Of a DNA stretch of 64,000 nt, positions 1 to 7,960 are shown piece after piece (the stretch's first letter is position 1; each line of letters starts with the position of its first letter). This DNA is from Umezawaea tangerina. Its GTDB lineage: Bacteria; Actinomycetota; Actinomycetes; Mycobacteriales; Pseudonocardiaceae. A program made the position numbers and the translations under genes. The stretch is from the NCBI RefSeq assembly GCF_003002815.1, contig NZ_PVTF01000003.1:724703-788702 (forward strand), given 5' to 3'. The notes under the pieces are model-generated. The model was not told where the DNA came from and ran no database searches. It saw nothing but the letters and a program-made list of their open reading frames with translations.

Positions 1-239
1 AAGGCGGCGGGCGGGACGCTGCCCACCGACGAGGCGAACTTCACCACCCCGGCCTGCCTGGTCGCCTCGGGCAGCAGGGCGGCGATGGCGTCGTCCTTCA
101 CGACCGACGCGAGCACGTCGGCGGTCGGCGCGGTGCCGGCACCGGCGTCGGCGGCGCCGCAGCCCGCCGTGGCGAACGCGACGGCGAACGCGAGCATCAG
201 CGCCGCGTAGATCTGGGAGCGCTTGGTCTTCTCGGCCAT
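1..239 (-). CDS. ABC transporter substrate-binding lipoprotein (N-terminal part)
   Basis: This is the first ~79 residues of a secreted lipoprotein whose remainder lies beyond the left edge. A basic start (MAEKTKRSQ) and a hydrophobic stretch lead to a lipobox, ATAGC, at about residues 23-27, so Cys27 would be lipidated and the protein held on the outer membrane face. The mature part (DVLASVVKDDAIAALLPEATRQ) resembles the start of family 3 (polar amino-acid type) solute-binding proteins. Its ATG shares one base with the stop of the upstream acetyltransferase, so they are translationally coupled. It is probably the binding protein for the permease and ATPase at 2279-3957, which lack one of their own. 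The exact ligand cannot be read from this fragment. Confidence 0.75.
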   Translation of the reverse strand, partial: MAEKTKRSQIYAALMLAFAVAFATAGCGAADAGAGTAPTADVLASVVKDDAIAALLPEATRQAGVVKFASSVGSVPPAA

Positions 240-754
240 CAGGTCCAGTGCTCCTCGTAGGGCGGGGTTCTGCACGGCAGGGTCTTCCCGAACGGCAGGG
301 GCCCGGAGGTGGGTGGGGCGGCGTCCACGTCGAACAGCGGCGTGTAGCCGAGGGCCAGGTAGAGCGCCTTCGCCTCGGGCTGGCGGGTCCCGGTGGTGAG
401 GTACACCCGCCGGTAGTCCAGTGCCGCGGCCTCGCGCTCCAGCTCCAGGACGACCCGGCGGCCCAGCCCGCGCCTGCGGTGGCCCGCGGCCGTCCAGATC
501 CGCTTCAGCTCCGCCGTGCGCTCGTCGTAGCGCTTGAACGCGCCACCGGCCACCGGTTCGCCGCCCTCCACCAGCAGCAGCAACGTCCCGTCCGGCGGCT
601 CGAACACCAGCGTCGGGTAGCGCGCCATCTCCTCGCGGGCGCGTTCGCCGTAGCGGGTCACGTACTCGTGCGTCAGCTCGGCCATCATCGGCGCGGTCGC
701 CGGGTCGGCGGGGCTGACCCGGCGCACCTCCAGCCGCACCTGGTCGACGGTCAT
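239..754 (-). CDS. GNAT family N-acetyltransferase
   Basis: A 171-residue acetyltransferase that should transfer the acetyl group of acetyl-CoA to an amine. The acetyl-CoA pyrophosphate-binding motif A is visible as GHRRRGLGRR near residues 110-120, followed by the helix VVLELEREA and the strand YRRVYLTTG; the C-terminal LYLALGYTPL is also typical. It overlaps the monooxygenase upstream (ATGA) and the lipoprotein downstream (TGATG), so all three are one translational unit. In Bacillus, S-substituted cysteines are N-acetylated before oxidative cleavage by a flavin monooxygenase, and the same gene neighbours occur here. N-acetylation of an imported S-alkylcysteine is therefore a reasonable inference but is not shown by the sequence. 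Confidence 0.85.
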   Translation of the reverse strand: MTVDQVRLEVRRVSPADPATAPMMAELTHEYVTRYGERAREEMARYPTLVFEPPDGTLLLLVEGGEPVAGGAFKRYDERTAELKRIWTAAGHRRRGLGRRVVLELEREAAALDYRRVYLTTGTRQPEAKALYLALGYTPLFDVDAAPPTSGPLPFGKTLPCRTPPYEEHWT

Positions 755-1905
755 CCGTCGACCGAGATGGACTCGCGCACGGGCTCCTGGGCCTTCGCCT
801 GGGCCGCTGCCCGCTCGCGGTCGCGCTTGGCGACCTCCTCGCGGACGATCGGGATCACGTACCGGCCGAAGTCGATGGCGTCGTTCAGGATGTGGTAGCC
901 GCGGGCGGACAGGATGTCCACGCCGAGGTCGTAGTAGTCCAGCAGCGCCTCCGCCACCGTCTCCGGCGTGCCGACCAGGGCGTTCGAGTTGCCCGCCCCG
1001 CCGGTGGCCGCCGCGGTCGGCGTCCACAGCGCGCGGTCGAACCGCTCGCCCTGCGCGGCGAGCGCGAGCAGCCGCTGGGACCCGGTGTTCTCCGGGTTCG
1101 TCAACGAGTGCCGCCTGGTCAGCGTCGCCGTGCCGCCCCTGGTGCGGTTCTTGATCGCCTCCACGGTCCGGTGCGCCTTCTCCCACGCCAGCTCCTCGGT
1201 GGCGCCGAGGATCGGTCGGAACGCGACCTGGACGCGCGGCACGTCGGTGCGCCCGGCGTCGAGCGCGGCCCGCTTCACGGACTCGATCTGCTCCGCGGTC
1301 TGCGCCAGCGGTTCACCCCACAGGCAGTAGATGTCCGCCTCGGCTCCGCCCGCCCGGTACGCCGCGGGCGAGGAACCGCCGAACGAGACGCCGATCCTGG
1401 GCTGCTGCACGGGGAACGTGTCGCTGACGAAGTCGGCGAACCGGTAGTGCGTCCCCTCGTGGTCGAAGGGCTCGTGCGAGGTCCAGGCCTTCTTGACGAT
1501 CCCGATGTACTCGCGGGTGCGGTCGTAGCGCTCGTCCTTGGTCAGGTAGTCGCCCTCGCGCTGCTGCTCGTGGTCCGTGCCGCCGGTGATGAAGTGCACG
1601 GTGAGCCTGCCGTCGCTGATCTGGTCCAACGTGGCGAACGTCTTCGCGGCGAACGTGGGGTAGGACACGTTCGGCCGGTGCGCGAGCAGGATCTGCAGCT
1701 TGTCCAGCCGGGTGGCGACGAACGCGGCGACCTGCGCGGGCTCCGGCGAGCCCGAGCCGTAGGCGAACAGCACGCGGTCCCAGCCGTTGTCCTCGTGGGC
1801 GCGGGCCAGGCGCAGCGTGTAGTCCTTGTCGAAGGCGGCACCGGTGCGCGCACCGGTCTCCGAACCGTCGTTGGTGCCACCGATACCCAGGAACTCAACA
1901 GGCAC
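751..1905 (-). CDS. SsuD-like FMNH2-dependent monooxygenase (LLM class)
   Basis: A 384-residue luciferase-like monooxygenase of the alkanesulfonate monooxygenase group. It would use reduced flavin and O2 to cleave a C-S bond. Family features include the N-terminal EFLGIGG strand, HRPNVSYPTFAAKTFATLD, the SDGRLTVHFITGG strand, FGGSSPAAYRAG and YCLWGEP, all of which align with SsuD; its length also matches (about 380). I chose the GTG at 1905 because GGGGAG lies 7 nt upstream; a longer open frame to 1971 lacks this support. The reduced flavin could come from the reductases at 5901-6955. A sulfur-type leader peptide lies about 145 bp upstream on the same strand. The substrate may be a sulfonate or an N-acetyl-S-alkylcysteine. 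Confidence 0.88.
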   Translation of the reverse strand: MPVEFLGIGGTNDGSETGARTGAAFDKDYTLRLARAHEDNGWDRVLFAYGSGSPEPAQVAAFVATRLDKLQILLAHRPNVSYPTFAAKTFATLDQISDGRLTVHFITGGTDHEQQREGDYLTKDERYDRTREYIGIVKKAWTSHEPFDHEGTHYRFADFVSDTFPVQQPRIGVSFGGSSPAAYRAGGAEADIYCLWGEPLAQTAEQIESVKRAALDAGRTDVPRVQVAFRPILGATEELAWEKAHRTVEAIKNRTRGGTATLTRRHSLTNPENTGSQRLLALAAQGERFDRALWTPTAAATGGAGNSNALVGTPETVAEALLDYYDLGVDILSARGYHILNDAIDFGRYVIPIVREEVAKRDRERAAAQAKAQEPVRESISVDG

Positions 1906-1935
1906 GTCAGTACTCCCCAGATGTGGTGCGGAGAA

Positions 1936-1960
1936 CGCGCCCCGCGGCGGTGCGGGCGCG
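1936..1960 (-). promoter_or_regulatory. Candidate attenuator hairpin before monooxygenase
   Basis: A GC-rich inverted repeat (arms around 1936-1945 and 1952-1960, one bulged C) lies between the leader peptide and the monooxygenase, about 18 nt upstream of its GGGGAG ribosome-binding site. A second short stem (2019-2024 with 2033-2038) lies just past the leader stop. Together they could form alternative structures coupled to leader translation. No U-tract follows, so control of translation is as likely as termination. Confidence 0.35.
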
Positions 1961-2049
1961 AAAGAGGGCACAGCGAGGGCAAGGGCGGACCCGTTGCCGG
2001 GGAAGGGAACTCCGGACGGCGCGTTGAGGGAGACGCGCTCGGCGTGGGC

Positions 2050-2124
2050 TCAGCGCGGACAGGAGGCCGACCACACGCGACCGAGGTCGATGTGGTCGCG
2101 GGTGACCAGTCGCAGGCTTCTCAC
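2050..2124 (-). CDS. Sulfur-type putative leader peptide
   Basis: A 24-codon open frame starting GTG, preceded by a G-rich stretch, and ending in RDHIDLGRVWSASCPR. The R-x-H-[IV]-D-L-x-R-x-x-S-A-x-C signature is the one seen in short putative leader peptides placed before sulfur-assimilation genes across actinobacteria. It precedes the SsuD-like gene on the same strand with a 144-nt gap. That gap can form hairpins at 2019-2038 and 1936-1960 (the latter just ahead of the monooxygenase ribosome-binding site). Attenuation by ribosome pausing at the Cys codon is inferred; cysteine-responsive short ORFs are established in mycobacteria, but this exact peptide is not tested here. Confidence 0.7.
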   Translation of the reverse strand: MRSLRLVTRDHIDLGRVWSASCPR

Positions 2125-2183
2125 GCCCCCACTGGACCAGCGCCGGGCGCCCCGGTCAACGACCGTCCACATCCCGGAATGCC

Positions 2184-2214
2184 TTGACGCGCAGCAGTTG
2201 CGCGCGCCTACCAT
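2184..2214 (+). promoter_or_regulatory. Candidate promoter for transporter operon
   Basis: TTGACG at 2184-2189 and TACCAT at 2209-2214, separated by 19 bp, lie about 65 bp before the permease start. The elements look like a primary-sigma promoter, but the spacing is longer than optimal. The divergent leader peptide begins 60 bp to the left, so the intergenic region probably carries promoters in both directions. Confidence 0.3.
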
Positions 2215-2278
2215 CGGGTGCGGCGTTGAGGGACGCGGCACACGTTCCCGTGCACTCCCCCGCCCCCGGAGACCGTCG

Positions 2279-3196
2279 ATGACCGCGTCCACCGATCTCG
2301 CACCCCCGCCGACGACCCGAACCGCGCCCGTGGACACCGTCGTGCCGCTGCGCAGACCAGGCCGGTGGGTGTCCGCCGCGCTGGTGCTGGTGGTGCTCGC
2401 CGCCGCCGTCCGCTCCATCGTCACCAACGACGCGTTCCAGTGGGACGTCGTCGCCGAGTACTTCACCGCCGACGTCGTGCTGCGCGGACTCGGCACGACG
2501 CTGTGGCTGACCGTCCTGACCCTGGTGCTGGGCTTCGCGCTCGGCACCGCGCTGGCCGTGCTGAGGCTGTCGGGCAACCCGGTGCTCGTCGGCGTCAGCT
2601 GGGGCTACGTCTGGGTCTTCCGGTCGGTGCCGATGCTGGTGCAGCTGCTGTTCTGGTTCAACATCGGCGCGCTGTACCCGACGCTGTCGTTCGGCATCCC
2701 GTTCGGACCGGACTTCGTGAGCGTGAGCTCGACGAACCTGGTCGGCCCCACCGCGGCCGTCGTCATCGGGCTGACCCTGCACGAGGCCGCCTACGCCGCC
2801 GAGATCGTCCGCGGCGGCGTCGTCTCGGTGGAACAGGGGCAGGTCGAGGCGGCGTTGGCGCTGGGCATGGGCCGCGGCCGGATCCTGCGCCGGATCGTGC
2901 TGCCGCAGGCGATGCGGTCGATCGTCCCGGCCGCGGGCAACGCGCTGATCGGCACGCTCAAGGGCACGTCGGTCGTGAGCGTGCTGGCGGTGCAGGACCT
3001 GCTGTTCTCGGTGCAGCTGATCTACAACCGCAACTACCTGATCATCCCGCTGCTGCTGGTCGCGACGGTCTGGTACGTGGTGGTGACCAGCGTGCTCAGC
3101 GCGGCGCAGTACTACGTCGAGCGGTACTACGCGCGCGGAGCGGCGCGGGCGCTGCCGCCGACGCCGTGGCAGAGGCTGAAGGGACGGCTGCGATGA
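2279..3196 (+). CDS. Amino-acid ABC transporter permease
   Basis: A 305-residue integral membrane protein of the polar amino-acid (His/Glu/Gln/cystine type) permease family. After a ~35-residue Pro/Thr-rich cytoplasmic tail come hydrophobic segments at roughly 35-55, 80-105, 120-150, 170-190 and 255-275. The ATPase-coupling loop is visible as the [24 protein letters not shown] region (EAA motif). GGAGA sits 6 nt before the ATG. Its TGA overlaps the ATPase start (ATGA). It has no binding protein in its own operon; the divergent lipoprotein at the left edge is the likely partner. Together with the sulfur leader and monooxygenase, uptake of an organosulfur amino acid is the likely role. Confidence 0.9.
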   Translation: MTASTDLAPPPTTRTAPVDTVVPLRRPGRWVSAALVLVVLAAAVRSIVTNDAFQWDVVAEYFTADVVLRGLGTTLWLTVLTLVLGFALGTALAVLRLSGNPVLVGVSWGYVWVFRSVPMLVQLLFWFNIGALYPTLSFGIPFGPDFVSVSSTNLVGPTAAVVIGLTLHEAAYAAEIVRGGVVSVEQGQVEAALALGMGRGRILRRIVLPQAMRSIVPAAGNALIGTLKGTSVVSVLAVQDLLFSVQLIYNRNYLIIPLLLVATVWYVVVTSVLSAAQYYVERYYARGAARALPPTPWQRLKGRLR

Positions 3197-3957
3197 GCGC
3201 GGCGCTCGTGCGGATCAGCGACCTGCACAAGAGCTACGGCATCACACCGGTGCTGCGCGGTGTGGACCTGGAGGTGCGGCAGGGGGAGGTCACCTGCGTG
3301 ATCGGGCCGTCCGGGTCGGGCAAGAGCACGCTGCTGCGGTGCGTCAACCACCTGGAGAAGATCAACGCCGGCGAGGTGGAGGTCGACGGCGAGCTGATCG
3401 GCTACCGCAGGCGCAGGGGCAGGCTGCACGAGCTGAAGGACCGCGCGATCACCAGGCAGCGCGCGGCGATCGGCATGGTGTCCCAGAACTTCAACCTGTT
3501 CCCGCACCTCACCGTGCTGGAGAACGTCATCGAGGCGCCGATGGGCGTGCTGGGCCTCGGTCGGGCCGAGGCCGTGGCGCGGGCCACCGAGCTGGTCGCC
3601 CGCGTCGGGCTGGCGGGACGGGAGTCGTCCTACCCGCGGCAGCTCTCCGGCGGGCAGCAGCAGCGGATCGCGATCGCGCGGGCGCTCGCGATGGAGCCGA
3701 AGCTGATGCTGTTCGACGAGCCCACCAGCGCGCTCGACCCCGAGCTGGTCGGCGAGGTGCTGGCCGTGATGGCGGACCTGGCGGAGGCGGGGATGACGAT
3801 GGTCGTGGTGACCCACGAGATGGCGTTCGCCCGGCAGGTCGCGGACACCGTGGTGTTCCTCGACGAGGGCCGGGTGGTCGAGTCCGGGCCACCGGGGGAG
3901 CTGCTGGTCGCCCCGCGGCACGCGCGCACCCGCGAGTTCCTCGCCAGGGTCCTGTGA
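3193..3957 (+). CDS. Amino-acid ABC transporter ATP-binding protein
   Basis: A 254-residue ATPase that powers the adjacent permease. Walker A is GPSGSGKST (about residues 38-46), the Q-loop is in [12 protein letters not shown], the ABC signature is LSGGQQQR, Walker B is LMLFDEP, the D-loop SALDPE follows and the switch His is in VVTHEM. The insert around [19 protein letters not shown] is typical of the glutamine/histidine transporter subgroup. It starts inside the permease stop and ends inside the next gene's GTG start, so all three are co-translated. Confidence 0.93.
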   Translation: MSAALVRISDLHKSYGITPVLRGVDLEVRQGEVTCVIGPSGSGKSTLLRCVNHLEKINAGEVEVDGELIGYRRRRGRLHELKDRAITRQRAAIGMVSQNFNLFPHLTVLENVIEAPMGVLGLGRAEAVARATELVARVGLAGRESSYPRQLSGGQQQRIAIARALAMEPKLMLFDEPTSALDPELVGEVLAVMADLAEAGMTMVVVTHEMAFARQVADTVVFLDEGRVVESGPPGELLVAPRHARTREFLARVL

Positions 3958-5861
3958 GCGCGCCGCCGGTGGTGCTCGTGCTGGTCGGCGGCGGCCCGCG
4001 CGCGGCCGGGCTCGTCGAGCGGATCGCGGTGAACGCGCCGGAGCTCTTCCCCGACGCCCGGCTGGAGGTCCACGTCGTGGACCCGCACCCGGTGGGAGCC
4101 GGGCGGGTGTGGCGCTACGAGCAGTCCGGGCTGCTGCGGATGAACTCGATGGCCGCGGACGTCACGATGTTCACCGACAACAGCGTCGTGTGCGACGGTC
4201 CGGTGCGGACCGGTCCGTCGCTGGCCGAGTGGGCCGAGGCGGTGCGCTCGGGCGGACTGTCCGATGTGGACCTCCCGGACGACGTGGTGGACGAGCTGGA
4301 CCGGCTGCTGCCCACCACGTTCCCGAGCAGGCGGCTGCAGAGCGCCTACCTGGCCTGGTTCTACCGGGACGCGGTCGCCGCGCTGCCCGACGGGATCACC
4401 GTGCGGCAGCACCGGACGAGGGCGCTGCGGGTCACCGGGTCGCCGCACGGCAGGCAGCGGGTGTGGCTCGCCGACCGCGACCGGCCGCTGGTGGCCGACG
4501 CCGTGGTGCTGTCGTTGGGGCACCTGGACGCGGAGATCGGCGCGGGGGAGCGGGAGCTGCTGTCCTACGCCGACGAGCACGGTCTCGCCTACCTGCCGCC
4601 GGACTACTCCGCCGACAGCGACCTGTCGGCCGTCCGGGCGGGGGAGGACGTCGTGCTGCGCGGGTTCGGGCTGGCGTTCATCGACCTGATGGTGCTGCTG
4701 ACCCAGGGCCGCGGCGGGAAGTTCGTGCCGACACCGGACGGGCTGCGCTACGAGCCGTCCGGGCACGAGCCGCGCATCCACGTCGGCTCGCGGCGCGGGG
4801 TGCCCTACCACTCCAAGACCGGCTACCGGATGCAGGGCGACCCGCTGCCGCTGCCGCGCTTCTTCGACGCCGCCGTGGCCGACGAGCTGCTCGCCAGGCA
4901 GGACCCGTTCGACTTCAAGGCCGACGTGTGGCCGCTGCTGGCCAAGGAGATCGGCTGGGGCTACTACCACGAGCTGTTCACCGGCCACCCCGACCGCGTC
5001 CGCCTGCCGTGGCCGGACTTCGCCGCGGCGTACACGGCGCTGTCCTGGTACGACGAGGGGATGACGGCGCTGGTCGAGGCCGCCGTGCCCGCCGTGGAGG
5101 ACCGGCTCGACTTCGAACGGCTGGACCGGCCGCTCGCCGGGCTGGCGTTCGACGACGGCGAGAGCCTCCAGGAGCACGTCCGGCGGTACGTCGAGGCCGA
5201 CGTGGCCCGGCGGTCGGACGCGGCCTTCAGCGCGGACCTGGGGGCGTTCATGGCCCTGCTGTCGGTCTACGGGCAGCTGCCCAGGGTGCTGGTCTCGCCC
5301 AAGCTCGACCCCGGCTCGAGGCTGGCGCACGCCGACGGGTGGTGGACGGGGTTCTTCAGCTACCAGGCCAGCGGGCCGCCGCCGGACCGGCTGGAGGAGC
5401 TGCTCGCGCTGTCCCGCGCGGGGATCGTGCGGTTCCTCGGCGCGGACATGTGGGTGCGGCCGGAGGACGGCGTGTTCCTCGCGGGCAGCGCGAGCGCGCC
5501 GGACGTCGTGCGCGCCACCGGGCTGGTCGAGGCCAGGCTGCCCGCGCACGGGCTGGCGGCGACCGCGGACCCGGTGCTGGCGGCGTTGCGCGGGGCCGGG
5601 GACGTGGTCGAGGAGCTGCTGTCCGACGGGCGGTCCACCGGGCTGGTCAGGGTCGCCGAGGACAACCGGCTGATCGGCCGCGACGACGCTCCGCACCCGA
5701 GGCGGTTCGCGCTCGGGCCGTTCACGACCGGCCGCGCGTTCGCCGCGTTCGCCCGGCCGCGCACCAACGCGCCGGGGTTCCGGCAGAACGACGGGGTGGC
5801 CAGGACGCTGCTGCGCTTCCTGGCCGAGGAGGCCGGGAACCGCTCCGAGAGCGTGGCCTGA
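3954..5861 (+). CDS. FAD/NAD(P)-binding protein
   Basis: A 635-residue cytoplasmic flavoprotein. The N-terminus has a dinucleotide-binding fold, [18 protein letters not shown], of the NAD_binding_9 type, then [18 protein letters not shown] where FAD would sit. A second glycine-rich element, [15 protein letters not shown], lies near residues 235-250. The GTG start overlaps the ATPase stop (GTGA), making it the third gene of the transporter operon. Enzymes with this fold include N-hydroxylating and other monooxygenases, so it may oxidise or reduce the imported compound. The reaction is unknown, and its link to sulfur metabolism rests only on context. Confidence 0.75.
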   Translation: MSAPPVVLVLVGGGPRAAGLVERIAVNAPELFPDARLEVHVVDPHPVGAGRVWRYEQSGLLRMNSMAADVTMFTDNSVVCDGPVRTGPSLAEWAEAVRSGGLSDVDLPDDVVDELDRLLPTTFPSRRLQSAYLAWFYRDAVAALPDGITVRQHRTRALRVTGSPHGRQRVWLADRDRPLVADAVVLSLGHLDAEIGAGERELLSYADEHGLAYLPPDYSADSDLSAVRAGEDVVLRGFGLAFIDLMVLLTQGRGGKFVPTPDGLRYEPSGHEPRIHVGSRRGVPYHSKTGYRMQGDPLPLPRFFDAAVADELLARQDPFDFKADVWPLLAKEIGWGYYHELFTGHPDRVRLPWPDFAAAYTALSWYDEGMTALVEAAVPAVEDRLDFERLDRPLAGLAFDDGESLQEHVRRYVEADVARRSDAAFSADLGAFMALLSVYGQLPRVLVSPKLDPGSRLAHADGWWTGFFSYQASGPPPDRLEELLALSRAGIVRFLGADMWVRPEDGVFLAGSASAPDVVRATGLVEARLPAHGLAATADPVLAALRGAGDVVEELLSDGRSTGLVRVAEDNRLIGRDDAPHPRRFALGPFTTGRAFAAFARPRTNAPGFRQNDGVARTLLRFLAEEAGNRSESVA

Positions 5862-5865
5862 CGCG

Positions 5866-5894
5866 GGCCGCCGCCGGCGGGTCCGGCGGCGGCC
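5866..5894. terminator. Bidirectional terminator hairpin
   Basis: A perfect 12-bp stem (5866-5877 with 5883-5894) and 5-nt loop lie between the convergent stops at 5861 and 5901. No T-tract is present, as is usual in high-GC actinomycetes. Confidence 0.7.
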
Positions 5895-5900
5895 GTCCGG

Positions 5901-6401
5901 TCAGTCCACCGAGGTGTAGCGGCCCTGGAAGCGGACCAGCGGCGGGGTGCCGCCGGTGTGCTGGATCTCCAGCGGCTCGCCCACCAGCGCGACGTGGTCG
6001 CCCACCGCGATCCGCCGCGCCGTCCGGCAGCGCAGCCGCAGCGGGGCGTCCAGCAGGTGCGGCACACCGTCCACATCGGACTCCCAGTTCGTCGTCGGAC
6101 CGAACCGGTCCGACCCCGTCCTGGCGAACAGGTCCGACAGCTCGCTCTGGCCCGCGTGCAGCAGGTGCACGGCGAACAGCGGCGCCGTCCGCAGCACCGG
6201 CCACGCCGACGCGCCGTCGCCGATCCACACCACGATCAGCGGCGGGTGCAGGCTGGCGGAGGTGAACGAGCTGACCGTGACGCCCACCGGGCCGTCCGGG
6301 CCCTGCGCGGTCACGATGCTGACCGCCTGCGGGTGGTCGCGCAGCGCCCCGCGCAGGTCGTCGGCCAGGTCCCGCTTGCCCCGCGGAGGAACGACGCCCA
6401 T
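5901..6401 (-). CDS. Flavin reductase family protein
   Basis: A 166-residue protein of the HpaC/flavin reductase-like FMN-binding split-barrel family. Typical features are the N-terminal helix with QAVSIVTAQGPDGPVGVTVSSFTS, the substrate face SLHPPLIVVWI, FAVHLL and the FGPTTNW/DGVPHLLDAPLRLRC segment, with GDHVALVGEPLEI near the end. It would supply reduced flavin to a monooxygenase. Its ATG overlaps the stop of the FMN reductase upstream. Two unrelated reductases in one operon near an SsuD-like enzyme suggests they feed FMNH2 to it. Confidence 0.88.
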   Translation of the reverse strand: MGVVPPRGKRDLADDLRGALRDHPQAVSIVTAQGPDGPVGVTVSSFTSASLHPPLIVVWIGDGASAWPVLRTAPLFAVHLLHAGQSELSDLFARTGSDRFGPTTNWESDVDGVPHLLDAPLRLRCRTARRIAVGDHVALVGEPLEIQHTGGTPPLVRFQGRYTSVD

Positions 6402-6955
6402 CAGGAAACCCCCACTGCCCGTGCCGATCCGACGAGTGCGTTCAGCGTGTCGGCTGTCCCGGTGGCGGTCAACTGCTCGACCAGCGCGGCGGTGAGGGCC
6501 TCGTGGTCACCGGTCAGCCGCGCCTCGTTCACGAACAGGCCGGGCCCCGGCACCCGCGCGCCCAGCTCCACGAGGACCGGCCGCAGGTGCAGCTCCACCG
6601 CCAGCGCGTGCTTGTCGGAGGCCGCGACCAGCAGCGGCACCGCCACCCGCCCCCTGAGCCACCCGGCGGGCGCCTGGTCGAGCACGGACTTCAGCAGCCC
6701 CGTGTAGGTCGCCTTGTAGGTCGGCGAGGCCACCACCAGCACGTCGGCGGCGCCCAGCAGCCCCAACGCCTCCTTGACCCGTGTCCCGCCGGGCGTGAAC
6801 ACCTCCTGCGCGAGCTCGGCCGAGTCCACCACCGCGCCGTTCTCGGCGCCCGCGGTCAGGACCTGGCCGATCGCGTCGCGCAGGGCCAGCGCGGCGTTGA
6901 GGGTGCGGGACGCGGGCCTGGGGTTGCCGACCAGGGTGCCGATCACTGCGGACAT
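6401..6955 (-). CDS. NADPH-dependent FMN reductase (SsuE-like)
   Basis: A 184-residue flavodoxin-fold reductase. The phosphate loop GTLVGNPRPASRT (residues 5-17) and the central VLVVASPTYKATYTGLLKSVLDQAP motif are typical of NADPH-dependent FMN reductases such as SsuE. AAGGAG lies 7 nt upstream of the chosen ATG; an in-frame ATG seven codons further out lacks this. It is the first full gene after the second leader peptide and overlaps the flavin reductase. It is likely to provide FMNH2 for the monooxygenase at 751-1905. Confidence 0.88.
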   Translation of the reverse strand: MSAVIGTLVGNPRPASRTLNAALALRDAIGQVLTAGAENGAVVDSAELAQEVFTPGGTRVKEALGLLGAADVLVVASPTYKATYTGLLKSVLDQAPAGWLRGRVAVPLLVAASDKHALAVELHLRPVLVELGARVPGPGLFVNEARLTGDHEALTAALVEQLTATGTADTLNALVGSARAVGVS

Positions 6956-7000
6956 CGTGAGCTCCTTGCTGCGCAACGGGAATCGGCCGGGTCGTCCGGG

Positions 7001-7057
7001 TCACCGACAGCGGCAGGAGCACGTGCGGGCGAAGTCCACGTGGCGACGGCGGGTCAG
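7001..7057 (-). CDS. Second sulfur-type leader peptide, Cys-rich
   Basis: A short open frame ending in LTRRRHVDFARTCSCRCR, 45 nt upstream of the FMN reductase. The R-x-H-V-D-x-x-R core matches the leader peptide at 2050-2124, and it carries three Cys codons in the last six residues. The best-supported start is CTG at 7057 with GAGGAG about 5 nt upstream; GTG (7075) and ATG (7087) are in frame but poorly spaced from any Shine-Dalgarno. Cysteine-sensitive translation is inferred. The 45-nt gap is short for a terminator switch, so coupling to reductase translation is more likely. Confidence 0.5.
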   Translation of the reverse strand: MTRRRHVDFARTCSCRCR

Positions 7058-7137
7058 CGGCTCTCCTCGGTTCACACCTCCGAGCATGCGAAGGCGGGCA
7101 CACCGCGTCAAGGTGGTCCACGGAACGGGACCGACCG

Positions 7138-7162
7138 GTACCTGACGCGACCTGTCAGGTAC
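7138..7162. promoter_or_regulatory. Inverted-repeat operator before DinB-like gene
   Basis: A perfect 9-bp inverted repeat, GTACCTGAC and GTCAGGTAC, is separated by 7 nt, 45 bp upstream of the DinB-like start. The half-site spacing fits a dimeric HTH repressor. No regulator gene lies beside it, so the binding protein is unknown. Confidence 0.5.
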
Positions 7163-7207
7163 GGCTGCCACCGTGACCGCGAGCAACCACCGAAACGGAG
7201 ACCCGCC

Positions 7208-7714
7208 ATGCCGTCGTTCGTGCCACCCGTCCCCGATGAGCGCACGGCCCTGCTGGGCTACCTGGACAAGCAGCGCGTCGGCCTGCGCAACGCCGTGCGC
7301 GGGCTGGACGACGAGCAGCTGGCCAAGGTCCCGAGCGCCAGCGCCCTGTCCCTCGGCGGCCTGCTCAAGCACGTGACCCGGTCCGAACGCCGCTGGGTCC
7401 AGGCCGGCCTGGCCGGCCTCCCGTTGCCCGGCCTCTGGCCGATCGTCGACTTCGAGTCCGACTTCGTGCTGACCGCGACCGACACGGCCGAGTTCCTGCT
7501 CGCCGACTACGCGGCCTGCGCCCGCGAGACCGAGGACGTCCTGTCCGGCGTCGCCGACCTCGGCGCCCCCTGCGCCCTGCCGGAGGCCGCGCACTGGTCG
7601 GCGCGCTGGGTGCTGCTGCACGTCATCGAGGAGACCGCCCGGCACGGCGGCCACGCGGACATCATCCGCGAGTCGCTGGACGGCCGGACCGCGGGCACGC
7701 TGGACGCGCCGTGA
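7208..7714 (+). CDS. DinB family protein (DUF664-like)
   Basis: A 168-residue four-helix-bundle protein of the DinB/DUF664 superfamily. Helix 1 is ERTALLGYLDKQRVGLRNAV, followed by SLGGLLKHVTRSERRWV, where His near residue 56 is the first predicted metal ligand, and the C-terminal LLHVIEETARHGGHADIIRE provides the remaining His residues. Many relatives are mycothiol- or bacillithiol-dependent S-transferases, and actinomycetes use mycothiol. It is monocistronic, starting at ATG 7208. Confidence 0.85.
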   Translation: MPSFVPPVPDERTALLGYLDKQRVGLRNAVRGLDDEQLAKVPSASALSLGGLLKHVTRSERRWVQAGLAGLPLPGLWPIVDFESDFVLTATDTAEFLLADYAACARETEDVLSGVADLGAPCALPEAAHWSARWVLLHVIEETARHGGHADIIRESLDGRTAGTLDAP

Positions 7715-7924
7715 CCCCTCATTCGCCCCGACGGGATTTTCGCGCGCCCCGGCCCGGCGGTTTCGAATCCGCCGTCCCGTGACGTGCGCGCGGTTATCGG
7801 GCTGCGCCGGGTAGTACCGGAACGATTTGGTGGTGCCCCGCGCTCGGACGCGTCCGGGAATCACCACTCCGCAATCGGCGACCCTCCCCGGAATGCGCGC
7901 GGATCCGGGTGGAATGGAAAAGCC

Positions 7925-7952
7925 CCCTGGAAGGAGGTGATTCCTCCCAGGG
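7925..7952 (-). terminator. Hairpin after FAD dehydrogenase
   Basis: CCCTG pairs with CAGGG and GGAGG with CCTCC around a TGATT loop, just beyond the stop at 7961 on the minus strand. The rest of 7715-7960 (convergent gap) shows no gene. Confidence 0.45.
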
Positions 7953-7960
7953 TCGGAAGG

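Noticed and set aside
7929..7945. Match to the 16S 3' end/anti-Shine-Dalgarno complement (GGAAGGAGGTGATTCC)
   Set aside because: No rRNA gene flanks it; the site is better explained as a stem of the hairpin after the flavoprotein gene.
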